6,142 bases of DNA from Lachnospiraceae bacterium (GTDB taxonomy: Bacteria; Bacillota; Clostridia; Lachnospirales; Lachnospiraceae): assembly GCA_003446735.1 (NCBI GenBank), contig DMCJ01000086.1, positions 1 to 6,142 of the forward strand, read 5' to 3'. Positions 1 through 5,278 of this stretch are shown piece by piece. A program made the position numbers and the translations under genes. The notes under the pieces are model-generated. The model saw only the letters and a list, made by a program, of their open reading frames with translations, was not told the DNA's origin and made no database searches. Positions within the stretch are counted from its first letter, which is position 1; each line of letters starts with the position of its first letter.

Positions 1-652
1 CGCCCCTGCTGCCGCTTTCCTTTGTAACAAGGTGCTTTATGCCGTATTGCAGACATATCTCTTTATTTAATCCCTCCGAGAACGGACCGTGCATCGCGAT
101 GATATGAGAAGGAGCTATGCCGTTATCCTCACATATCGTGATGCTTTCTTTTGATGGCAGTATCCTTACATATGTCCGCTCTTTTACTTCCGCAGGTACC
201 TGTTCGCAGTAATCGGATAATTCCTTACTTCCCGTAGTAAGAAGTATGTTTCCCTCATTCCCTATCGCCTTTGCGCATGAGGTGATATCATCAAACATTT
301 TCATATTTGATGTAAAGGCTGAGTCATCTGTTATATCCCTTATGACCCTTATATATCTGATGCCGCACTTTTTAGCGGCGCTTTGTATATTCTCCGTTAC
401 CTTTGTTGCATACGGATGCGTCGCATCAACAACGATGCCCTTTCCATCTAAAGAAAGACTTTCTTTAAAAAGTCTCTCCATTTCTTCTTCATCGAGTCTG
501 CCCTTTGATAAAGTGACGTTCTCCGATTCTTTTATAAGGCTCTCTCCGTAATCGGATGCTACGCACACTGTATGTTTTATGCCCGCTTTATCAAGCATTT
601 CCGACAATTTTCTTCCTTCAGTTGTTCCCGCAAATACGATCACTGTGTTCAT
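1..652 (-). CDS. cobK: Precorrin-6A (cobalt-precorrin-6A) reductase, C-terminus cut by window edge
   Basis: Reduces (cobalt-)precorrin-6A to the dihydro form using a nicotinamide cofactor, a cytoplasmic step of corrin-ring (vitamin B12) synthesis. The CobK/CbiJ hallmarks are readable: an N-terminal beta strand and glycine turn FAGTTEGRKLSE (residues 7-18), VVDATHPYA (74-82), LLTTGSKEL (137-145), AMHGPFSEGLNKE (186-198) and LVTKESG (208-214). The window holds 217 residues; the family usually runs to about 250, so roughly 30-40 C-terminal residues lie outside. The first 35 bp overlap the 3' end of cobJ, implying translational coupling. The start is a choice between ATG at 652 (GAGG about 4 nt upstream) and GTG at 643, which would give the equally typical MIVFAGTTEG and better spacing. 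Whether it acts on the cobalt-free (CobK) or cobalt-containing (CbiJ) intermediate cannot be told from sequence; an anaerobic host would favour CbiJ. Confidence 0.9.
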   Translation of the reverse strand, partial: MNTVIVFAGTTEGRKLSEMLDKAGIKHTVCVASDYGESLIKESENVTLSKGRLDEEEMERLFKESLSLDGKGIVVDATHPYATKVTENIQSAAKKCGIRYIRVIRDITDDSAFTSNMKMFDDITSCAKAIGNEGNILLTTGSKELSDYCEQVPAEVKERTYVRILPSKESITICEDNGIAPSHIIAMHGPFSEGLNKEICLQYGIKHLVTKESGSRG

Positions 653-1370
653 ATCCCCTCGGTGTTACCATTTTCTTTCCAAGCTTAAATGTCTGAGAAT
701 TACCTATAAAAACAGTTGTAAACATATCAACTTCTTTTTCCGCAAGTTCCTTAAGAGAACATATCTCATAGCTCTCGCCTTCTCTTCCTATATTCCTGAC
801 ATATCCGCAGATGCGCTCCTTAGGAAGTATCTCCATCAGGATATCACAGGCTCTTTTAAGGTAACCGGCCCTTCCTTTACTTGAAGGATTATATATAGCC
901 ATGGCAAGATCAGCCTCGGCTGCACATCTTAGTCTTTTTTCTATAAGTTCCCATGGCGTTAAAAGATCGCTTAGGCTTATAACACAAAAATCATGTCCGA
1001 GCGGTGCTCCGAGTACTGCTGCTCCCGATGATGCCGCGGTTATCCCGGGGATAACCTCCACATCGAAAAAGCCGGCTTTATACGCGATCTTGAGCATAGG
1101 CGATGCCATTCCGTATATACCCGCATCCCCGCTGCATATGAGCGCGACCTTTTTACCTGCCTTTGCAAGTTCAAGACACTTCTCACACCTTTCGATCTCG
1201 CCCTTCATTCCGTTTTCATAGAATTCCTTATCCGGATGGTCATCCCTTACCAGTGCGACATAGGTCTTATATCCCGCTATCACATCACACTTATCTAATA
1301 CTTCTTTTGCCCTTATCGTAAGAGATCCTTTCTCCCCGGGTCCGAGCCCGACGATATATATCTTCCCCAT
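618..1370 (-). CDS. cobJ: Precorrin-3B / cobalt-precorrin-3 C17-methyltransferase
   Basis: Transfers a methyl group from S-adenosylmethionine to C17 and drives ring contraction in corrin synthesis; cytoplasmic. At 250 residues it is full length for the family and has the tetrapyrrole methylase motifs in order: GLGPG (8-12), SGDAGIYGMA (80-89, SAM-binding region), VIPGITAASSGAA (106-118), GAPLGHDF with SDLLTPW (121-140), AIYNPSSKGR (158-167), TTVFIGNSQT (218-227) and TPRGY (236-240). SGDAGIYGMA plus NPSSKGR and TPRGY point to CobJ/CbiH rather than other corrin methylases. The start MGKIYIVGLGPG is at the usual distance from GLGPG. Its ribosome binding site is not ideal: AGGAG lies about 14 nt upstream and a weaker AGG 7-8 nt upstream. 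The gene's last 35 bp overlap cobK. A terminator lies 31 bp upstream and I see no promoter between the two. CbiH is the name if the pathway is anaerobic. Confidence 0.93.
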   Translation of the reverse strand: MGKIYIVGLGPGEKGSLTIRAKEVLDKCDVIAGYKTYVALVRDDHPDKEFYENGMKGEIERCEKCLELAKAGKKVALICSGDAGIYGMASPMLKIAYKAGFFDVEVIPGITAASSGAAVLGAPLGHDFCVISLSDLLTPWELIEKRLRCAAEADLAMAIYNPSSKGRAGYLKRACDILMEILPKERICGYVRNIGREGESYEICSLKELAEKEVDMFTTVFIGNSQTFKLGKKMVTPRGYEHSDRICGNN

Positions 1371-1388
1371 CTTATTACCTGCTTCTCC

Positions 1389-1407
1389 TTTTTTTGTTGT
1401 AAAAAAA
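1389..1407 (-). repeat. T7-N5-A7 inverted repeat between terminator and cobJ ribosome binding site
   Basis: On the minus strand the seven U residues that end the terminator are followed by ACAAC and then seven A residues, which run straight into the AGGAG in front of cobJ. The two tracts could form a weak A-U hairpin. Whether this matters for readthrough or for cobJ translation is unknown. Confidence 0.5.
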
Positions 1408-1426
1408 GCCCTGACAAAGGCAGGGC
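1401..1426 (-). terminator. Intrinsic terminator after the envelope operon
   Basis: Read on the minus strand: GCCCTG (1426-1421), loop CCTTTGT, CAGGGC (1413-1408), then seven T residues (1407-1401). A 6-bp GC-rich stem followed by an uninterrupted T tract is a standard rho-independent terminator. It lies 27 bp after the stop codon of the DUF2752 gene and should end the LCP-amidase-DUF2752 transcript. The stem is short, so some readthrough into cobJ is plausible. Confidence 0.82.
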
Positions 1427-1453
1427 ATGCTAAAGAGGATCGATCCGCTTAGG

Positions 1454-1903
1454 TCAGGTATTCCAGAACCGGGCAAGCTCGCCCATATAATCTATCCCGA
1501 AAAATACCAGAAGTATGTTTCTTAAAACAAAGAATCCGAGCATTATCCATAAGAATGCCCAAAGGACTCTCAGATCCAGTGAAAGGATCGTATTTCCCTT
1601 ATCTCTTATAAGGAGATAGATCGCCTTGAAAAAATAGAAGGCGGCTACGCCTGCCATATAAAGTATCAGCGGATTATATAAAAATGATCTTATTATATCA
1701 AAGTGCAGAAGGCTGTTAACGGCATGTGTGCCTCCGCAGCCCGGGCAGTAGAGATGAAACACCTGCTTCATCGCACAGCCGAACACAAGGTGAGGAGCTC
1801 TTTTTACGATCTCAACATAAACTGCCGCAGAGATCCCCAAAAAAACATAAAGCAAAAGATAACCCGCAAAGCTCTTCCACGTAAGCGGTATTTTTTCTTT
1901 CAT
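1454..1903 (-). CDS. DUF2752 small membrane protein
   Basis: Function unknown; the family is recognised by a short cysteine motif next to membrane helices. With the start at 1903 the protein is 149 residues. Three hydrophobic segments are visible at about 11-33, 76-99 and 112-137, so it should be an integral membrane protein. The family signature CPGCGGTHA lies at 53-61, followed by H67 and NPL at 77-79; a further cysteine is at 43. The two-cysteine CPGC pair could bind metal or form a disulfide, but this is not established. An in-frame ATG at 1933 would add ten residues and lie inside the amidase gene. I prefer 1903 because GGGAG lies 7 nt upstream and it begins 1 bp after the amidase stop, the usual coupled arrangement. 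It is the last gene before the terminator. Its place after LCP and amidase genes suggests an envelope role, as inference only. Confidence 0.82.
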   Translation of the reverse strand: MKEKIPLTWKSFAGYLLLYVFLGISAAVYVEIVKRAPHLVFGCAMKQVFHLYCPGCGGTHAVNSLLHFDIIRSFLYNPLILYMAGVAAFYFFKAIYLLIRDKGNTILSLDLRVLWAFLWIMLGFFVLRNILLVFFGIDYMGELARFWNT

Positions 1904-1904
1904 A

Positions 1905-3014
1905 TCATTCTCCCGAGAAGAAGGAGTCCACACCGTCTGCCATTCCCTTTACGAGCTTACTCTGATAATCGGCGCTCTGCATGAGCCTGTCCTCGTTGGG
2001 ATTAGTCATAAATCCCATTTCCACGATGGTAACGGGAACGGTCGACCAGTTGATACCGCTCATGTTATCGACCTCTGATACACCCCTGCTCTTTGCTCCC
2101 GTAGCGGATACCATGTTTCTAAGGACCGCATCGGATAAGCGTCTGCTCGATGAATAAATGGATGAGCAGTATGGATTGTTGGCAGTAGGACAGAGCACCA
2201 TCATCCCCTCGGCGCCCTGATTGTCCGAACCGTCGGCATGTATCCTTAAAAATGCCTCAGCTCCGCCGTTAGCGGCAATGGAAGCTCTTTCGGCATTGCT
2301 GATATTAACATCATTTGATTCTCTTATCATAACGACCTTATAGCCTCTTGAAACGAGCTCGTCTCTAAGCTTTAAGGATACGTCTAAAGTAAGCTGATAC
2401 TCGGGAACACCGGTAACAACGCCTCTGGTTCCTCCGGCAACTTTGGCCTTTGTCTGACTGGCTCCGGGACCTATCGGCTCCTGCTCGTTGTTTCCCTTCC
2501 CCTGATGGCCCGCATCTATCGCTACTATATGAGTGGTCTTTGTTTCCTTGACGGGCTCCGTCTCCGATTCTTCGGCATTTTCGGCATTTTCGGCATCATC
2601 CGCCTCGCCGTTTTCATCGGTTACTTCTTCACCCGCATCGGCTGCTGCCATTTCCGCCTCAGCTGCCTTAGCCTTTTTTTCATCTCCCGTTTTTTTATTA
2701 TAAGAAGAGAAAACACCGACTCCGTAAGAAGCATAGTCAAACTGATCTTTCACTTCATAAAGTGTATCAAATCCGGGCGCGGTCCTTACCTGAATGTCCT
2801 CAGATTCTGCAGTCCCGGCGCCTATATTAAGCGCATCATCACTCCCGGCACTTCCGCTTACATCGCTTCCCGCATCATCACCGTTTAGTACGGTTATCTC
2901 GGAAACTTCATTTTCTTTGGTTTTATCCTCATCCTTTTTATCACCGCAGGCAGTAAGTAAAACACATGTAAATGCCAGGATGAAAAGAAGGATGCTTATC
3001 TTAAACTTCTTCAT
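1905..3014 (-). CDS. Lipoprotein N-acetylmuramoyl-L-alanine amidase (Amidase_3)
   Basis: Zinc-dependent peptidoglycan hydrolase that cuts the amide bond between N-acetylmuramic acid and the L-alanine of the stem peptide, acting outside the membrane. From the start at 3014 it has 369 residues: a lipoprotein signal (MKKFKIS, a hydrophobic run to about 20, lipobox LTAC with Cys23), a long acidic, low-complexity linker (about 24-160), then the Amidase_3 domain (about 161-369). The catalytic set is complete: His170 in AIDAGHQG, Glu205 in PEYQ, His259 in LRIHADGS, and Glu332 in VEMGFMTN. An in-frame ATG at 3041 would overlap the LCP stop as ATGA, but it would put nine residues before the signal peptide and its GGAGA is almost touching the ATG. 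The 3014 start has GGAG 11 nt upstream. It lies between the LCP and DUF2752 genes, implying one transcript. Close in type to CwlC/CwlD/AmiC catalytic domains; no specific name is justified. Confidence 0.92.
   Translation of the reverse strand: MKKFKISILLFILAFTCVLLTACGDKKDEDKTKENEVSEITVLNGDDAGSDVSGSAGSDDALNIGAGTAESEDIQVRTAPGFDTLYEVKDQFDYASYGVGVFSSYNKKTGDEKKAKAAEAEMAAADAGEEVTDENGEADDAENAENAEESETEPVKETKTTHIVAIDAGHQGKGNNEQEPIGPGASQTKAKVAGGTRGVVTGVPEYQLTLDVSLKLRDELVSRGYKVVMIRESNDVNISNAERASIAANGGAEAFLRIHADGSDNQGAEGMMVLCPTANNPYCSSIYSSSRRLSDAVLRNMVSATGAKSRGVSEVDNMSGINWSTVPVTIVEMGFMTNPNEDRLMQSADYQSKLVKGMADGVDSFFSGE
2572..2596. repeat. 9-bp tandem repeat in the amidase linker (about 2.8 copies)
   Basis: The unit TCGGCATTT occurs at 2572-2580 and 2581-2589 with a partial third copy to 2596. 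On the coding strand it encodes the repeated Glu-Asn-Ala triplets in the acidic linker of the amidase. Being a multiple of three, copy-number changes would keep the frame and only change linker length. Confidence 0.7.
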
Positions 3015-3037
3015 TTCCTGTATATCTCCAATACGGA

Positions 3038-4642
3038 TCATTCTCCGTATATGCTCTCCATAAGTGCTGCATGGTTGGCATCCTTATCGACCTCTAAGAC
3101 CATCATGCCCTTTATCGTAGCATCATGATATGTATCTTCGGCCGGGATCATCTGCTGACCTCTTTCATAAGTCACCAGTTTCCATCCGTTTAATGATATC
3201 ATAAAGCACTCGTTTTGTGTAAGATTAGTTGTAAGATTCGGGAAAAGACCGTCGGAAATCTCACCAAAGTTGGTCACAGCCGCTTTCGGGAGTTTCTTAA
3301 AGACCTGCTCTAAGACCTTTCTCTGCCTCTCCGTCCTTCCGAAATCCGTTCCTATATATCTGTTTCTCGTATATGCAAGCGCCTGGGCTCCGTTTAAATG
3401 GAGATTTCCGCTCGCATCCTGATCGAGCCAGTCGGTCGTAAGATCCATTCCTCTAAGCTCGTTATATTCCATAAGATATCCGTTTACAAGCTTAACTTCT
3501 TCATTTGAAAGATCCATATCTATGCCGCCTACGGCATCAACGAGTGAAGCAAAAGCCTGGAAATTAACAAGTACGTAACGATCTACCGGGATACCGAAAT
3601 TCTGCTCTATCGTCTCCATTAAAAGCTCGGGTCCGCCCCAGGAATATGCCGAATTAAGCCTGTGAGAATCATGCCCCGGAATATCCACATACATATCCCT
3701 TAAAAGCGAAGTCATCATCACGGTCTTCGTCTTACTGCTTATCGATAAAAGGATCATGGCATCGCTTCTGCCGTCCTCACCGTCCGATCTTGAATCGTTT
3801 CCTATAAGAAGGATGTTGATTACACCTTTCTGCTTAACTCTTTCATGCGCCACGGAATCGACTCTCTCATATTTCATCTTCTTATAACATGATCCGACGA
3901 CCATATAGAGGATAGCGCCTCCGATAAGACACAGTATAAGGATGAATGTAAGAAACTTCCTTAATCCGCTCTTTTTCTTTTTTCCGTTTTCGTTCCTGCC
4001 GTTTTTATCACGGCCCTTATCATGCCTTGCCGCTTTCTTTTCCGCCTTCCTCGTCGCCTTCTTTGAAGCTTTCCTGGCTGCTTTTTTTGCTGCCTTTTTC
4101 TCCGCTTCCTTTATTGCTTTTTTCTCGGCGCGTCTGTCATATCTGTCAGAGTTTTCTTCAAATCTCCTGTCGGACGTATCTTTCTTCTTTCTGACAGGAC
4201 GATCCCCGTGATCCACAGGACGTTCCATACGCTCTTCGCGGCGCCCCCCGTGATCTTCAATGTCGTCATATTCCGGATATATCGTATTATCCGGCCTTAT
4301 AACAGGCCTTCTTACCGGCCTCTCCAAAGAACTCTTTCCGGATCTTGCCGCAAGATAGTCTCCTTCATCATAATAAGGATTATCTATCTCGTTTACTCCG
4401 CCTATAACATCGATCTCCGGCTCATCGATATAGCCGGTGCTCCCGTCGGATCCTATAACATTTATATCCGGGATGACACCGGTATCCTGTTTCCATACCG
4501 GAGGCTCGCTTATCACAGGATCGGGCTTTCTCTCACTGCCCGATGCGCCTGCAAGCAGGTTTATATCATTTATTTCCTTATCAAGGAAGCTTTCAAGGCC
4601 TTTTTGTATATCTTCGCCTTCAAGCTTGTTATCATCGATCAT
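3038..4642 (-). CDS. LytR-CpsA-Psr (LCP) family cell-wall polymer transferase
   Basis: LCP proteins transfer undecaprenyl-linked glycopolymers (teichoic acid or capsule type) to peptidoglycan outside the membrane. Here: 534 residues with a very long N-terminal cytoplasmic part (1-227), one transmembrane helix (about 228-250) and an external LCP domain (about 270-534). LCP motifs are LLIGNDSR (278-285), GRSDAMILLS (291-300), SLLRDMYVDIPG (312-323), RLNSAYSWGG (328-337), QALAYTRNR (420-428) and FGRTERQR (434-441), including the conserved Arg and Asp residues for pyrophosphate binding. The C-terminal end has the usual IPAEDTYHDATIKGMMVL stretch (499-516). The tail is unusual: residues 1-135 are acidic and proline-rich, then 170-207 are a Lys/Ala-rich near-repeat (KKAAKKAARKASKKA) likely to be a charged helix. 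The start at 4642 has AAGGA 6-9 nt upstream, and a promoter lies at 4693-4721. First gene of the operon with the amidase and DUF2752. Confidence 0.93.
   Translation of the reverse strand: MIDDNKLEGEDIQKGLESFLDKEINDINLLAGASGSERKPDPVISEPPVWKQDTGVIPDINVIGSDGSTGYIDEPEIDVIGGVNEIDNPYYDEGDYLAARSGKSSLERPVRRPVIRPDNTIYPEYDDIEDHGGRREERMERPVDHGDRPVRKKKDTSDRRFEENSDRYDRRAEKKAIKEAEKKAAKKAARKASKKATRKAEKKAARHDKGRDKNGRNENGKKKKSGLRKFLTFILILCLIGGAILYMVVGSCYKKMKYERVDSVAHERVKQKGVINILLIGNDSRSDGEDGRSDAMILLSISSKTKTVMMTSLLRDMYVDIPGHDSHRLNSAYSWGGPELLMETIEQNFGIPVDRYVLVNFQAFASLVDAVGGIDMDLSNEEVKLVNGYLMEYNELRGMDLTTDWLDQDASGNLHLNGAQALAYTRNRYIGTDFGRTERQRKVLEQVFKKLPKAAVTNFGEISDGLFPNLTTNLTQNECFMISLNGWKLVTYERGQQMIPAEDTYHDATIKGMMVLEVDKDANHAALMESIYGE
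4021..4132 (-). repeat. Lys/Ala-rich low-complexity segment of the LCP tail
   Basis: On the coding strand this encodes residues 171-207 of the LCP protein, a succession of KKA, RKA and EKKA units with few other residues. The DNA is correspondingly rich in imperfect repeats of AAAGC/GCCTTC-type words. A strongly basic helix directly ahead of the transmembrane segment could contact lipid head groups, nucleic acid or an acidic partner; the sequence does not decide. Confidence 0.65.
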
Positions 4643-4644
4643 AT

Positions 4645-4653
4645 CTTTTCCTT
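4645..4653 (-). promoter_or_regulatory. Ribosome binding site of the LCP gene
   Basis: Minus strand AAGGAAAAG ends 2 nt before the ATG at 4642, its AAGGA core being about 6 nt away. It supports this start rather than any internal ATG. Confidence 0.6.
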
Positions 4654-4692
4654 AATATCATGCTTCGTTAACGTTTCTTCTTTTGCGATAGA

Positions 4693-4721
4693 ATAGTACC
4701 ACGGATGAACGATAATTGCAA
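4693..4721 (-). promoter_or_regulatory. Promoter of the LCP-amidase-DUF2752 operon
   Basis: On the minus strand, -35 TTGCAA (4721-4716) and -10 TACTAT (4698-4693) are separated by exactly 17 nt. Each box matches 4 of 6 consensus positions, including the key TTG and TA...T. Transcription would start near 4686, leaving a leader of about 44 nt before the ATG at 4642. An A/T-tract region lies just upstream. Confidence 0.6.
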
Positions 4722-4739
4722 ATTTTGCAAAATTTTGTG
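4716..4739. promoter_or_regulatory. A/T-rich spacer with overlapping palindromes between divergent promoters
   Basis: TTGCAA (4716-4721), TTTTGCAAAA (4723-4732) and CAAAATTTTG (4728-4737) are perfect palindromes that chain together between the two -35 boxes. The A and T tracts could act as an upstream promoter element for both directions or be a site for a regulator. No protein family can be named from this. Confidence 0.4.
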
Positions 4740-4768
4740 TTGACACAGCCGTCTATCGGTGTTATTCT
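4740..4768 (+). promoter_or_regulatory. Promoter of the ytrA-type operon
   Basis: A perfect -35 TTGACA (4740-4745) and a -10 TATTCT (4763-4768, 4 of 6) are separated by 17 nt, the ideal spacing for the housekeeping sigma factor. The start site would be near 4775, inside the inverted repeat described next, so a bound repressor would block it directly. It leaves a leader of about 130 nt. Confidence 0.78.
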
Positions 4769-4771
4769 AAC

Positions 4772-4792
4772 TGTACTACAACAGATAGTACA
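4772..4792. promoter_or_regulatory. Probable operator for the YtrA-type GntR regulator
   Basis: Perfect 7-bp inverted repeat TGTACTA-N7-TAGTACA. Seen as outer half-sites it is TGTA-N13-TACA, and the B. subtilis YtrA site as I remember it is AGTGTA-N13-TACACT, the same core and spacing. It begins 3 nt after the -10 box and spans the predicted start site, an ideal position for repression of the regulator's own operon. The match to YtrA is from memory; binding is inference. Confidence 0.7.
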
Positions 4793-4807
4793 CGTAGGAC
4801 ATTATAC

Positions 4808-4892
4808 TTTTTATCTTCCCTCCTGTCAAGTTCACGATATTGACGCGCTCATATAGCCAAACGCCCAAAAAACGCCCCGGGGAAGATAAGGA
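4808..4892 (+). promoter_or_regulatory. Structured 5' leader of the ytrA-type operon
   Basis: TTATCTTCCC (4811-4820) is a perfect complement of GGGAAGATAA (4880-4889). G-U and A-U pairs extend this to 14 bp (4808-4821 with 4879-4892), so the stem ends exactly where the ribosome binding site AAAGGAG (4892-4898) begins. The enclosed 57 nt contain a smaller possible stem, GTCAA (4825-4829) with TTGAC (4840-4844), and a C-rich direct repeat AACGCCC. CTCCT (4820-4824) could instead pair with AGGAG (4894-4898). I do not recognise a known riboswitch class. Confidence 0.45.
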
Positions 4893-4898
4893 AAGGAG
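4892..4898 (+). promoter_or_regulatory. Ribosome binding site of the GntR regulator gene
   Basis: AAAGGAG lies 5 nt before the ATG at 4904. It fixes that start and sits at the foot of the leader stem, where folding could affect access. Confidence 0.75.
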
Positions 4899-4903
4899 CA
4901 TAG

Positions 4904-5278
4904 ATGATAAATATAGACTACAGGGATTCATCCCCCATATACGAGCAGATCGTCCGGGGCTATAAGAATCTGATAGTTCGCGGCGCTCTTCCCCCTAATG
5001 AGAAGATGCCCAGCGTTCGTTCCCTTGCCATGGAACTGTCCATCAATCCAAACACTATCCAGAAGGCATTTTCGGCACTCGAACGTGACGGATTTATCTA
5101 TACCGTAAAAGGGAAAGGCAGCTTTGTTGCTGACGGAAAGGATCTTAAGATGCAAAAAGAAAACGAGATACGCGAAAGGCTTAACGAGGTCGTAAAAGAA
5201 GCCAGAGAATCGGGAGTCCCTCTTTCGTTTCTGATAGATCATATAAAGGAGGTGGAGAAAAATGATATCGATAAATAA
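4904..5278 (+). CDS. GntR-family transcriptional regulator, YtrA subfamily
   Basis: Small DNA-binding repressor of 124 residues, the size of the YtrA subfamily, which has a winged helix-turn-helix but no large effector domain. The winged-helix domain covers about 10-77: PIYEQIVRGYKNLIVRGALP (11-30), PSVRSLAMELSINPNTIQKAFSALERDGFI (36-65, containing the recognition helix after NPNT) and the wing VKGKGSFVA (68-76). Residues 80-124 form a short, highly charged helical tail (KMQKENEIRERLNEVVKEAR) typical of the subfamily and likely used for dimerisation. The gene overlaps the ABC ATPase by 17 bp, the usual ytrA-ytrB order. A TGTA-N13-TACA operator at its promoter suggests autorepression that is relieved by a signal sensed through an unknown route. 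In B. subtilis, YtrA responds to cell-wall-active antibiotics; transfer of that role here is inference. Confidence 0.92.
   Translation: MINIDYRDSSPIYEQIVRGYKNLIVRGALPPNEKMPSVRSLAMELSINPNTIQKAFSALERDGFIYTVKGKGSFVADGKDLKMQKENEIRERLNEVVKEARESGVPLSFLIDHIKEVEKNDIDK
5248..5254 (+). promoter_or_regulatory. Ribosome binding site of the ABC ATPase gene, inside the regulator gene
   Basis: GGAGGTG, a near-perfect match to the 16S rRNA tail, lies 7 nt before ATG 5262 and wholly within the 3' end of the regulator gene. It allows strong independent initiation in addition to translational coupling, so the ATPase may be made in excess of the repressor. Confidence 0.8.

Noticed and set aside
246..884. Two plus-strand open frames of 101 codons each
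   Set aside because: They are antisense to clear cobK and cobJ coding sequence, have no family motif and no good ribosome binding site.
901..1221. Plus-strand open frame of 106 codons
   Set aside because: Antisense to the conserved core of cobJ; composition is what the opposite strand of that gene yields.
1437..1446. GGATCGATCC palindrome after the DUF2752 gene
   Set aside because: A 10-bp palindrome of this kind is close to chance and has no partner nearby; no role can be supported.
2505..2888. Plus-strand open frame of 127 codons with hydrophobic runs
   Set aside because: Antisense to the acidic linker and start of the amidase; hydrophobicity arises from reading Glu/Lys codons backwards.
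1905..3041. Amidase start at 3041 (ATGA overlap with the LCP stop)
   Set aside because: Places nine extra residues ahead of the lipoprotein signal and its ribosome binding site is almost touching the ATG; 3014 fits better, though coupling through 3041 is not excluded.
3942..4696. Plus-strand open frames rich in Phe/Ala opposite the LCP gene
   Set aside because: The opposite strand of Lys/Ala-rich coding gives Phe/Ala-rich frames; no independent start signal or homology.
4840..4857. TTGACG with TATAGC as a second plus-strand promoter
   Set aside because: No acceptable -10 at 16-18 nt spacing.
4928..5242. Minus-strand open frame of 104 codons
   Set aside because: Antisense to the winged-helix regulator, whose domain is unmistakable.
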